Part shown: positions 1-8,783 of the stretch, in pieces
How the letters are laid out: each line of letters opens with the position of its first letter
How positions within the stretch are numbered: the stretch's first letter is position 1
From: Poronia punctata
Taxonomy: Eukaryota; Ascomycota; Sordariomycetes; Xylariales; Xylariaceae
Assembly: GCA_022579005.1 (NCBI GenBank)
Contig: MU401887.1
Coordinates: forward strand, 1 to 17,990
Direction: 5' to 3'
DNA length: 17,990 nt
Position numbers and translations under genes: made by a program
Notes under the pieces: generated by a model
Told to the model about the DNA's origin: nothing
Database searches by the model: none
What the model saw: the letters and a program-made list of their open reading frames with translations, nothing else

Positions 1-475
1 TTTAATTTTATTAGCTAATGCTATTATTACTAAGTTGCTATGCTATTAAGCTTTAATAATAATAATAAGCAATATAAAACTTTTAATTATTAAAATTAAT
101 AAAATAGCTAAATTATATATATTAATTAATATATATATAAAAAAGTAAAACTTTTTTTTTTACAAAATTTGCACATATTAAATAAATAAAGAAAAACTTT
201 TTATAAAAGGACTTTTTCTTTTATAGTAATCCTTACTACAGCTATATAACTTTTACTATATAGGCATTATATTAATTCCTATTATCTTATAACCTGTTAA
301 ATCTAACAAGTACTATACTAGACCCTGCTAGATCTTTTAAACTATAAATCTATTATAAATAAATAGTTAAAAATTAAAAACGCTTTAGCAAAAGATAACC
401 TTAAAACAATAGTTTGCTATAGCTAATAATTAAACATAATTTAATATTAAAAAAAAGTTAAGCATATTTACTAAT
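1..475. other. AT-rich RIP-degraded spacer, no gene seen
   Basis: No reading frame with recognisable protein content was found on either strand. The sequence is dominated by TA steps with scattered AGCT and AAGCTT words, the pattern left when CA and TG are converted to TA. The stretch around 210-345 keeps slightly more C and G than its surroundings, which could mark a different, less mutated source sequence. I could not identify it. Confidence 0.5.
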
Positions 476-694
476 AAGCGCTTAAAAAAATAAACGCTTT
501 AAAATTTTAAAAACGCTTAAAATTTAAAAACGTTTTTAAAGCTTAAAAACGCTTAATATTTTAAATGTTTTTAAAAAATTAAAAGCGTTTTTAAAATTTT
601 TAAAGCGTTTATTTTTTTAAGCGTTTTAAATATTAAACGTTTTTAAAACGCTTAAACGTTTTTAATTTTAAATATTTTAATTTTTTAAGCGCTT
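476..694. repeat. Palindromic cluster of AACGCTT/AAGCGTT words
   Basis: About a dozen copies of AACGCTT, AACGTTT or AAGCGTT occur in 219 bp, in both orientations. The strongest element is an inverted repeat. The arm at 476-518 is matched in reverse complement by 583-626 with about one inserted T and one or two mismatches, around a spacer of about 64 bp. The cluster begins (476) and ends (694) with the same self-complementary octamer AAGCGCTT, and the outer 14 bp or so also match as inverted termini. It could be a small non-autonomous inverted-repeat element (MITE-like), a decayed satellite, or a cruciform-forming spacer. No coding content is visible. Confidence 0.6.
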
Positions 695-828
695 TATATT
701 TTAGTATAATTAATAATTAATATTTTTATTATTATTTAAATTTTTTACTTAAACCTTTTTTTTATACCCCTCCTTTTTTTTTTATTTATAATACCTAATA
801 TTTAATATTTAACATTACTTTATTTTAT
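695..828. other. AT-rich spacer upstream of the retrotransposon
   Basis: Low-complexity AT sequence with pyrimidine runs (a CCCCTCC patch near 767-773, then nine or more T). Nothing coding is visible. It directly precedes the candidate target-site duplication of the LTR element. Confidence 0.5.
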
Positions 829-833
829 ATATA
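829..833. repeat. Candidate target-site duplication, left copy (ATATA)
   Basis: The five bases before the left LTR are ATATA, identical to the five bases after the right LTR (8779-8783). Five base pairs is a usual duplication length for Ty3/Gypsy integrases. Because the local sequence is AT-rich, a chance match is quite possible. Confidence 0.45.
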
Positions 834-1032
834 TAATACAACGTATTATAAAGGGACCTATTATAAGGATAGAGTCTCGTAGCCTTAAATTAAATAGCTA
901 GATTAAATAAGGACTAGCGCACTAAGGTTAATTAGTTAGTAATAACTAATTAACCTAACCTTGCTAGATTCCTTCTTTTTTATATTATTAATTTATAGAA
1001 TTTACTACATTACCTTATAATTCCTTTTACTA
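834..1032 (+). repeat. 5' LTR (199 bp)
   Basis: Aligns without a gap over its full length to 8580-8778, with 22 differences, all C/T or G/A. It begins TAATACAAC and ends TTTTACTA. The ends TA...TA are what a TG...CA LTR becomes after RIP, and the 3' copy still ends in CCA. Compared with the 3' copy it keeps more G but has lost C in its right half. Promoter and polyadenylation signals normally lie in such a repeat, but base loss prevents naming them. Confidence 0.93.
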
Positions 1033-1624
1033 AATAGTGCAGTAAGTATACAATTAATATAATTAATTTTAATTATTTTCTATTTTTTTGCAATAGCAAA
1101 TAAGTACAAATTAAAAAGTTTATTGTTTTTTTAAACTTTAAAGCTTAATCTGCACCTTTTTAAAAGCGCAAAGCCCTTTTAAGCAAAATTGTAAAAGTAG
1201 TTTTTTTAAACTTTTTATAAAGCTATTTAATTAAAAAACTAGTTAAAGTTATTTTTTTAAATCTTTTTAATTAATAATAAGTTAATTGCACTTTTATAAA
1301 AGCTTTTTTATATTAAGCAAAAACCTTATAAATAAGTAAAAATTATACAATTTTTTTTAAATAGCTAAAGCTATTTTTATACTACTATATCTAAGTTATA
1401 AATAAAGCAATTTTTTATAGCGCTAATGTTTATAATTACTTTTATTAAAGCTTAATTTATTAAAATACTTAGCTATACTTTATACGTTATAAATTGCTTA
1501 TTTTTTTAAACTTGCAAAGTATAAAAGCATTATATAAAATACTTATTTTTTTAAATTTATATTAAACGTTTTCTTTTACTTTTTATTTATTATATATATT
1601 TATTTTTTATATTACTTTTTAGTT
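1033..1624 (+). other. Retrotransposon leader region, no clear primer-binding site
   Basis: Sequence between the 5' LTR and the first coding-like frame. The bases just after the LTR (AATAGTGCAGTAAG, from 1033) are where a tRNA primer-binding site should be, but I could not match them to a tRNA 3' end after allowing for C-to-T and G-to-A change. The rest is AT-rich with AAGCTTT-type words and no convincing coding frame. It may hold the untranslated leader and the lost gag start codon (ATG would read ATA after RIP). Confidence 0.45.
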
Positions 1625-2114
1625 AAGCTAAAAGCTAAACAAGTAAGCTAAATAAATAAAATAAGTAATAATAGCAACAAAGCTAATAGTAACCTTATTA
1701 TAAGCAATATTAACAAATTAAGTTATAAGTTTTAAACAATCTACGCTATTAATATATTAACTTTATTAAATTATTATAATCTACTTAATTTTTAAGTACT
1801 ACTTAAACTTTAACAAAACTTATAAAACAATTTATATACTATAAGCGTAAAAAATATTAAAAAATAAAAAAACAATAAAGCAATATAATAAGCTTTAAAA
1901 TAAAACATATTTAATTAAAAGCAGTTTTAAAAGCAAACTAATTAAATTATTAAGTACTTAGTAAATTAAATTAAAAAAGTAAATAATTTTTAAATAAATA
2001 TAAAATTTAATATAAAGTTTATAATAAGTAAAATAAACTTATTTATTTAAACTACTTAAAGCAAGCTAGCAATACTATAACTATTAACTTTAATATAAGC
2101 GCATTTAATAAGTT

Positions 2115-2234
2115 AAAAGCAAGCGTACTTTATATAAAAGCAAGCATACTATATATAAAAGCAAGCATACTTTGTATAAAATTTAGCGCAACTTAATTTA
2201 GCGCACTTTATATAAAAGCAAGCGCGCTTTATAA
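2115..2234 (+). repeat. 21-bp in-frame tandem repeat inside the gag-like region
   Basis: Three back-to-back 21-bp units start at 2115, 2136 and 2157, with consensus AAAAGCAAGCRTACTTTATA plus T. After a diverged stretch containing two shorter TTTAGCGCA units, a fourth copy lies at 2214-2234. Since 21 is a multiple of three, the repeat reads in + frame as a heptapeptide KASILYI with almost no stops, consistent with a coding minisatellite inside the element. Unit differences are mostly C/T and G/A, so the units were more alike before RIP. Confidence 0.8.
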
Positions 2235-3560
2235 TTTAAAAACAAATTTAAGTAATATAACTAGTATAAAAGCTAAAAATAAAAATAGCGCACTTATAAC
2301 CTACTTAGTAAGCATTTAAACTTTACATATTTAAAATAAATATATTATATAAAAAATTTTTAAACTTTAAAAGCTTTTTTTTAAGCTTAAGCTAAGCTAA
2401 TAACTTTTATAAAAATAGCAATACCTTATTATAAGTTAACTTTTAATTAATTAGTTATATACTTTTTAAAAATAACTAACTTTAAGTTTAATTTATAAAG
2501 CTTTTAGCTTAATAATTTTTAATTTAACCCTTAACTAAACTAGTAATAATAAATACTTTAAAAAGCTATTTTAACTATTTAAAAAAAACTTAATTTTTTA
2601 CGTTATATATATAGTTAAAACCTAAACAAAAACTACAATAAACTAAATAGCAATTAAAAGCTTTTAAAAAAGACCTTAAAAAAGACCTAGGCAATAGTAA
2701 TAATAATAGCTTTTTATAAAAACTACTAAAACCTATAAGTTTATAAAAACTATTAAGTTTATAAAAACTACTTAAAAGTAATAAATACTTATACTATAAC
2801 TTAATATTGCTATTTAGTAACAACTTTAATAATTAAAAAATAAAAATTAAAAAAAAAAATATTAGCACCTTTATATTTAACTTTAAAAATTTAAAAAACT
2901 TTAATTAAATAAATAAAAGATTTAAAACTATTTATATAAACATATAAGCTTTTATTAATAAAATTAATACTATATTAAAAGGTGCTAAAAATAGTACTTA
3001 TAAAAGCTAGTTAATATAGCTATAGCTTACCTTATTAAGCAAAGCTATAGCTTGTTAATAAAATTTAGTTTTTACTATTAAAAAGAAAAAACGCCTTTAA
3101 AATAAAAGTATTTAAAAAATAATAAACTAACTTAGCTAACGTTTTACTATAGCTTTAAGCATTGCTACTAAAAAAAGCAACTTTTTATAGCTTAAACTTA
3201 AAAATATTACGTATAACAAAAACATATTAAAAAAATACTTTTAAAAAAAGCTTAAATATATTAAAGCAAGTTATTTATTAGCAAGCAATAATTCTAACTA
3301 AATAAAAGTAGTTATAGCTATATAGTTAGCAATAAACCTAGCTTTAAAGCAAAACGTACTTATACTTAACTAAAAGAAAAGCTTTAGCAAATATTTTAAA
3401 CTTTTTGCTTGTAAAAAAGCAATACTTTTATTAGCAGCTAAATTTATATACTTTTAGGTTTAAAAAAAAAAATAAGCAAAGTAGCTAAATAACTTTTTTA
3501 AAAACTAATTAGATAATAAAAGCAATAATAAATCTAAAAGCTGCTAGCATAATAAACGCA

Positions 3561-3612
3561 ATAAAAGTAGTAAACGCAATAAAAGCTATAATTGCAATAA
3601 AAGTTAAAATTG
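3561..3612 (+). repeat. Short GCAATAAAAG tandem-like repeats
   Basis: The word GCAATAAAAG recurs about four times with 5-8 bp linkers in roughly 50 bp. It lies at the start of a Lys/Asn-rich low-complexity stretch that runs to about 3760. It is probably the basic, low-complexity C-terminal half of the gag-like protein, but this is inferred from position only. Confidence 0.5.
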
Positions 3613-4539
3613 CAACAATTATAGTTATTATAAAAATAATTACAAAAAAAACAAATACTAATTTAAGGATTAAAAAAAAAATAAAAATAAACCTTAAAAC
3701 AAAAACAAATTTAAAAACAAAAATAAAAAAAAAGATTATTTAAACTTAGTAAAAAAAAAAAGTTAAACTATAAATTTAACTTAAACAAAAGCCTAATAAA
3801 CTTATTAAAAAAAAACTTTTTAAATTTAAAGTTAAATAAAGCATTTATAGTTATTAACTATAATACGTATTATAAGCATTATAGCAGCATATTTTTAAAC
3901 TTAAAAAAAAAAAAATGCTATAGCTAAAAGTATACTTAAAAACTAATAAAATTTTATAATACCTTTACTTTAAAGTTACTAAAGCAAAATTGTATAAAAT
4001 ATAACTAATTTTTTAAGTTATAAAATTAACTATTTAAGCATTTAAAAAAATATTAAAAAAAGCTAAATAAAAAACTTAATAATAAAACTTATTTTGCTAA
4101 ATCTAATAAATTAAAAATTCTAAGATTATACATTTAAGTTATAACCCTTTTAAAAACTTAAATAAAAAAACTTATTAGTTAATCTTAATACTTTTACTTA
4201 TATATTTTAGTCTATATAAAGCCTAAATTTATAAAAACAACTATTTGTTTTAATACTAAAATAAGTTATAATATTATTACCTATAACCTATTAAATATAA
4301 CTATATATATTATTAAAAAACAATTAAGCAAGGTTTAAAGTATTAGTAGCAAACAAGTTAAGTATACTAAATAAGCTACTTTAAAAATGTATATAGTAAA
4401 AATAAGCAAATTTAAAAACAAATAAGTTAAATTTACAATATTTATATAAGTATTAAATAAAATTATAAAACCTTAAATGCTATTAAAAATAAATTTTAAT
4501 AATACTTATAAAGCTAAAATCGACTTTAAAACTTAAACT

Positions 4540-5270
4540 ATTACGTTTAACGTAATAAAAAGTTTTAATACTTCTTTTATAATTTAACTAAGGTTATACT
4601 TTTATGTTTAAAAAATAACGTTAGCTTATAAAGTGCTATTAAAACTAAAAAAAACCTTATTAGCTTTAACTTAATATAAATTGCTACTATTAAACTAAGA
4701 TTTTACTTTTAAACTAACGCATAAAAACGCTATTTTTTTATTTATAAAATTAACTACTTTAAACACTATAGTTATAGCTAACCTATTACCTAAGCTAAAA
4801 AAAGTTAAAAAAAGTATAAAAGTAAATACTATTAATAAATAAACTAAAATTAAAATATAAAAAGTTACTTAAAAAAAATGTTTAAAAGCTATAGCAATAG
4901 TAGCTATAATATTATAAATGCTTATACTTGCTAAAGTAACTAGCAAAGTAAATATTGCTAACAATGTTTTTATTAAATACTTAATTACCTTTAAAATATT
5001 AAACCTACCTATATACGCAGCTCTAGCTACTAAAAAATACCTTACCTTAAGTAAAAAAGTATAAAATATAATAACTTAACTAAAAATTGTTAAAGTTTTT
5101 AATACTAAAACCAATTAAGCTAAAAATAAAAAAACAAGTAACTTTAAACTTAAAGTAATTAAATTTCTATTAACTATAAAAATTTAAAAGCCCTTTAAAA
5201 TAAAAAAAATTGCTAAGCTTAATAAACAGTTTATATATGCTAGGCCAAATTCTGCTGCTAGCAAAATTAT
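4540..5270 (+). pseudogene. Possible aspartic protease and linker of the Gypsy pol
   Basis: This stretch reads in one + frame (codon starts equal 1 modulo 3, the same as the 21-bp gag repeat). At 4561-4578 it gives SFNTSF, followed by Ile. This sits where a retroviral-type protease active site (D-S/T-G-A, then S-F-I in fungal Gypsy elements) is expected, but the Asp and Gly are not visible, so the call is weak. Downstream the frame stays unusually open through about 4700-5260, with motifs such as YAAL near 5015 and a clean RPNSAASKI string at 5242-5268. I do not recognise that last string as a named domain. The protease would cleave the Gag-Pol polyprotein in the particle. An alternative is that this is still gag and the protease has decayed beyond recognition. 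Confidence 0.35.
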
Positions 5271-5399
5271 CTAAATTTTAAAAAATTTTTTAAAAATTTA
5301 AACTAATTAAAAAATTATTAACATTTTAAAAAAAACTAAATAAAAATACCCCTAGTAAATAACTAGTAACAAATAAAGTTAAATAGTTAACCTTACTTT

Positions 5400-6230
5400 T
5401 TTAGCGCTAAAAACCAAGCAATTATTAATAAAGTTTTTAATAAGCTATATAAGCAAAGTTAAATAAAATAAGTAAACAAACTAAGCCTTTTTGCTTATTT
5501 AACATTTATTGCTTATTAGCAAGTAAAAAAAAGTATATAAACTAAACTTATAATAAACTTTTAAGCTCTTAACAAAATAGCTATACCTAATAACTATTTA
5601 CTACTTTTATAATTAAAAATAATTAAATTAGTTTAAAAAAAACGCTACGTTACTATAGTAAATATTATAGCTTTTTTTTACTAGTTTAAAGTCTATTTAA
5701 ATTATTAAAACTAATTTATAATAGTAAGCTTACAAAAACTAAAACGCTTTATAGTAGTACTTATAAAATTCTATAACTTGCTAATATACGTTTAACGTTT
5801 TATAAACTAAATATTAAAACTATATAAGTTATTTTGCAAAGCTTTTATTAATAATATTATTATATTTTTAAATAACAAAGCTAGTTACTTAAAATACTTA
5901 TAAAAAGTATTTAACTTATTTAAATAAAAACAAATTTTAATATTATCTAAAAAGTTGTTTTTAAAATACTTTTTTATAAAACTACTAAGCTTTTGCGTTA
6001 ACTTTTTTAAAATATTAACAACTAAGTATAAGTTAGCTACCTTTAAAAACTTTGCATTTTTAAACAACCTAAAAGCTTTAAAACAATACCTTAGCAATAG
6101 CAAATTTTTATAAACATTGCTACTATATTATACTTAATACGCAAAACCCTTGCAAAAAAAAAAAACTGCTTTATTAAATAAAAAATATAAAAAAAAAAAA
6201 ATATTAAATAGCAATTTAAAAAAGCATTAA
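5400..6230 (+). pseudogene. Reverse transcriptase domain, Ty3/Gypsy (dead)
   Basis: Reads in one + frame (codon starts divisible by 3) over about 275 codons, with stops restorable by single transitions. Visible in order are the fingers motif (KLIINF then ALN at about 5541-5567), palm motif A as TIVN then AFFY, the GFxNSPxYVQR motif decayed to IKFYNLLIYV (5766-5795), and motif C as FINNIIIF (5844-5867), which descends from F-x-DD. The thumb region KALKQYL and FLxTLLxYY follows. Catalytic residue 1 is AAT at 5661-5663 and the DD pair is AATAAT at 5850-5855, so all three Asp codons now encode Asn. This enzyme copies the element RNA into DNA in cytoplasmic particles. The domain order and the GFxNSPxYVQR type are typical of fungal Ty3/Gypsy elements. 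The longest open frame here is on the opposite strand and is a by-product. Confidence 0.93.
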
Positions 6231-6259
6231 GCCTATATTTAATTAACTTATTTTAAACC

Positions 6260-6790
6260 TACTAAAGCTAAACTTACATTTTTCTAAGCTATACAAAACC
6301 TTATTTATAAATATATTATTTTTAAACATTATAACTTAGCATAAACCTTATTTATATAAGTAAACGCTTTACTAAAACAAAAATTCGGCATTATATTATT
6401 TTATACTAAAAAAAGCTATAAGTAATAACCTAATATATTTATTTTAAACACTTAAGTAAAACTTATTATATTTTTAAGCTAGTTACTATTTTAACTAAAG
6501 TTAAAATATAAGCTTTTAAAATAAAAGTAGCATATATAGTATAAGCTTATAAACGCTTTAAAATAATAATTAAAGCTTTAAATAACTTAGTAGTAGTATT
6601 AATAAACTATTTAGCTACTAAAAAAATACTTAATTAAACTAGCTTTAATACTACTTTAATAAATAAAGTAAACAAGAAGCTAGTTAACGTGTTAATCTAC
6701 CTTTTTTAATATAGCTTATAAACTTATTACCTTTTAAAACAACTAAACTTTATTTTAAACATACTAAGCTAACTTTAAAACGTTACTAAT
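6260..6790 (+). pseudogene. RNase H domain of the Gypsy pol, with a 1-base deletion
   Basis: Directly follows RT. The first catalytic Asp is the AAC codon at 6363-6365, in a QVNAL string descended from the family's V-D-A-S. The motif VKLIIFLS, then the family's AE-x-KYxxxE decayed to LKLKYKLLK (6495-6521), ends the frame shared with RT. The family's EVACxVWACKR continues one frame over, as KVAYIV then AYKRF (6524-6559). A single missing base in the A/T run at 6516-6523 accounts for this. The D-H motif appears as INY at 6602-6610, and the family's RLNFxPDxLSR string is visible as QLNFILNILS before the domain ends. The enzyme removes the RNA strand during reverse transcription. D and E catalytic codons are changed to N and K, so it is inactive. 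Confidence 0.88.
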
Positions 6791-7050
6791 AAAGTAAACA
6801 AAAATAGCAAAGTAATTAAATTAAATAAAAAGCTTACGCTTAACTAAATATAGTTAGTTAGCAAAACAATAGCTATTATAAATCTTAAAATAAAAAAGAA
6901 ATTTTAAAAAAGCTATAAAAAAAACTTAAAATATTACTAAATTTTACAAAAAATCTAAAATAATAATAAAAACGTTGTAAATTTTTTAAAGCCTAGCTAT
7001 TTATTTAAAGTTACTAAAGGTTTAATTTATAATATAAACTAAAAAAAAAA
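6791..7050 (+). other. Linker between RNase H and integrase
   Basis: Coding-like but unassigned + strand sequence in the frame used by integrase downstream. It is rich in Lys and Asn codons. In other Gypsy elements this tether holds little conserved sequence, and nothing specific was recognised. Confidence 0.45.
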
Positions 7051-8250
7051 CTAAAAGCTATATATACTAAAAAGTATAGTAGCAATATTTATAGCAATAG
7101 TATATAATAATAAACACTACTTTAAAAAATAACATATATTATAAAACTTAAACTAATACTTAATTTAATTTAAAATAAAGCTAGTTAAAAAGTATATTAA
7201 CTACTATAATATATGCAAACTTTGTATAACTTTATAAAAAAAGCTATATAGTTCTTATTAAGCAACAAAACTAGTAAATTTACGCCTTATAAAAACTATA
7301 GCTATAGACTTTATTATAAAGCTTTTAAAAGTTAAATTAGCTAACTTACTTTAAAAACTAAAAAGCTACAAATATTTTAATACTTTAATAATAACTACTT
7401 ATATTATATTTAAACAATTACTACTAATACTTAGTAATATAAAGTATACTGCTAAAAACTAAGCAGCTATATTTACTTAAATAATTCTACTAACTAATTA
7501 AGGCGTTTTATTAAGCATTATTTTAAACTAAAACTAAAAGTTTACTTTAGCCCTTTAAAAAAAGCTATAAAAAAGTTTTAGCGCAAAACTTTTAATATTA
7601 ACAGCTTACTATTTATAAACAAACAAAGCCTTAAAATAAAAAAATTAAATAGTTAAAATAGCAATATATTACTTTTACTTTAAGCACTTAAAAAGAAAAT
7701 AAACTAAACTATTACTAGCATTGTAATAAAACTTAAATAGTAGCTACTTTAAAACTATTAAAGCCTTTGCTTATAAACTACTATTTAAATTTTAATTACT
7801 TAAATTTAACAATATTATTGCGTAGTTAAAAAAAATAATTTTAATAGCATTAAATTTAAATAAATTAAATACCTTTTAAATCTACTTTTAATAAAACGCA
7901 AAACTAGCTATAAACTTTACTATTACTTATACTAAATAATATTATAATTAAAAGCATAAACTAATTAAATTTAGTAAAAAAAACAAGGTTTATTTTTAAC
8001 TTTATTATAAATATTACCTACTTAGTTAACTATTTTAAAAATACTTTTAATAACGCGCTAGCCCTTAAAAAGTAAAAAAAAAAATTAAAAAACTAGCTTA
8101 CAAAATTAATCTACTAAAAACTTTTAAAATATATTTAATTATATTTATAGCTTACCTATCCCTTAGACAAAAAGGTAAAAACTTATTTTATTAATTTATT
8201 CTAGCACTAAGTCCAATTTAAAACAACTAACTAAACCTAAAAAAAGCTAA
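7050..8250 (+). pseudogene. Integrase domain, Ty3/Gypsy (dead)
   Basis: Codon starts equal 2 modulo 3 throughout. The zinc-binding half ends with YINYYNICKLC, whose two Cys codons are intact (TGC 7214-7216, TGT 7223-7225), in the place of the family's YVxxCxxC. The core begins with TIAIDFI, whose catalytic Asp is still GAC (7307-7309). FNTLIITTY follows, where the family has YDTLLVVTDR. The second catalytic Asp is now AAC at 7526-7528, in a string descended from S-D-R-D-x-KF, and the Q-S-x-K run near 7625 marks the DGQSE position. The C-terminal end shows AYKINLL, then KIYLIIFIAYL (8096-8158), the decayed form of the conserved KIHPVxSVAHL tail of chromoviruses. Integrase inserts the DNA copy into the chromosome. 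There are many stops. The third acidic residue could not be fixed. Confidence 0.92.
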
Positions 8251-8254
8251 TAAA

Positions 8255-8390
8255 TTATTTAAAGTTAAAACTATCTTAAATTACTAACTAAACTGCTTTA
8301 AAAAAAGTTTTTAATATTTAGTTAAATAAAAAAGTTATAATTATAAAAATAACTAGTAGCGCTTTAAATAGCAACTATATAGCGCTAAGC
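8255..8390 (+). pseudogene. C-terminal chromodomain of the integrase (chromovirus)
   Basis: In the same frame as integrase and joined to it. It reads LFKVKTILNY from 8255 (family: YEVExILDxR), then YLVK at 8315-8326 followed by a stop in place of the conserved Trp (TAA 8327-8329), then K-S-Y for K-G-Y. A second Trp position is TAG at 8357-8359 (family: SWEP), and Q-L follows for the ENL position. This is the full beta-strand and helix order of a chromodomain. In chromoviruses this domain binds methylated histone H3 and steers insertion to heterochromatin. The two aromatic-cage Trp codons are now stops, so it cannot function. The frame continues for some 40 codons as a Lys-rich tail to about 8520. 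Confidence 0.88.
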
Positions 8391-8579
8391 AGTTAATTTA
8401 AAAGTATTAAAACTAGTTAAAAAGTCGGCTAAAAACAAAAAAAGTTATACTTAATAAAATTAACTACAAATAGCAAAAAAAACCTTGTAAGGCAAAGAAA
8501 ACAAAACAAGTGCAAAAATAAACAAATTAGCACTTAAAATCGTTAAGGTCAACGTTGCTTTTTTTATATAGCCGGCGCT
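8391..8579 (+). other. Pol tail and region before the 3' LTR, no clear polypurine tract
   Basis: The pol frame fades into a Lys/Gln-rich tail around 8440-8520. A polypurine tract is expected just before 8580 but is not visible. Instead there is a T run (8559-8566), TATA, and then GCCGGCGC at 8571-8578, the most GC-rich octamer nearby. Confidence 0.55.
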
Positions 8580-8778
8580 TAATACAACATATTATAAAAA
8601 AACCTATTATAAAAATAAAGTCCCGTAGCTTTAAATTAAATAGCTAGATTAAATAAAGACTAGCGCACTAAAGTTAATTAGTTAATAATAACCAATTAAC
8701 CTAACCTTGCTAAATTCCTTCCTTTTTATATTATTAATTTACAGAATTCACTACACTACCCTATAGTTCCCTTTACCA
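8580..8778 (+). repeat. 3' LTR (199 bp)
   Basis: Gapless partner of 834-1032. It begins TAATACAAC and ends TTTACCA, so the terminal CA survives here. Compared with the 5' copy it keeps C in its right half (CACTACACTACCC at 8749-8761) and has lost G in its left half, including a GGG-to-AAA change near 8598-8600. Confidence 0.93.
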
Positions 8779-8783
8779 ATATA
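8779..8783. repeat. Candidate target-site duplication, right copy (ATATA)
   Basis: Identical to 829-833 and placed exactly after the CCA end of the right LTR. It supports the LTR borders chosen, with the caveat of low complexity. Confidence 0.45.

Larger units (their letters stand above)
1625..4500 (+). pseudogene. Degraded gag-like region of the chromovirus
   Basis: Assigned mainly by position between the 5' LTR and pol, where a Ty3/Gypsy element carries gag (capsid and nucleocapsid, which package the element RNA). From 1625 one + frame runs about 75 codons rich in Lys, Asn and Ser with few stops. From about 2116 the best frame is a different one, one base earlier modulo three. That second frame holds a 7-residue repeat (separate entry) and continues in phase toward the protease region. 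Around 3841-3900 it gives a Tyr-rich string (NYNTYY and neighbours) that could be a Cys-rich nucleocapsid motif with TGC/TGT changed to TAC/TAT, but the spacing does not fit a standard CX2CX4HX4C knuckle. No capsid homology motif was recognised. There are many in-frame TAA/TAG codons, so no product is made. Boundaries are approximate. Confidence 0.5.
834..8778 (+). mobile_element. RIP-inactivated Ty3/Gypsy chromovirus LTR retrotransposon
   Basis: A complete-length element of 7,945 bp bounded by two direct LTRs of 199 bp. Reading the + strand and treating TAA/TAG as decayed CAA, CAG, CGA or TGG codons gives the Ty3/Gypsy order: gag-like region, possible protease, RT, RNase H, integrase, chromodomain. 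RNase H placed between RT and integrase excludes Ty1/Copia, and the C-terminal chromodomain places it among chromoviruses. It is dead. The RT catalytic Asp codons are now Asn, dozens of stops interrupt every domain, and at least one 1-base deletion breaks the frame. No clear primer-binding site or polypurine tract was recognised. The LTRs differ by 22 transitions and no indels, so most divergence is RIP-type and not ageing by ordinary mutation. Confidence 0.93.

Noticed and set aside
476..694. CRISPR-like array
   Set aside because: The repeats are short, irregularly spaced, in both orientations, and without unique spacers, and the genome context is fungal.
5885..6103. 72-codon open frame on the minus strand
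   Set aside because: It is exactly antisense to the RT thumb region, which reads on the plus strand with family motifs. The frame is open only because few stop words remain on that strand.
834..8778. Ty1/Copia assignment, first suspected from the short LTRs
   Set aside because: Integrase lies after RT and RNase H and ends in a chromodomain, which is the Ty3/Gypsy chromovirus order.
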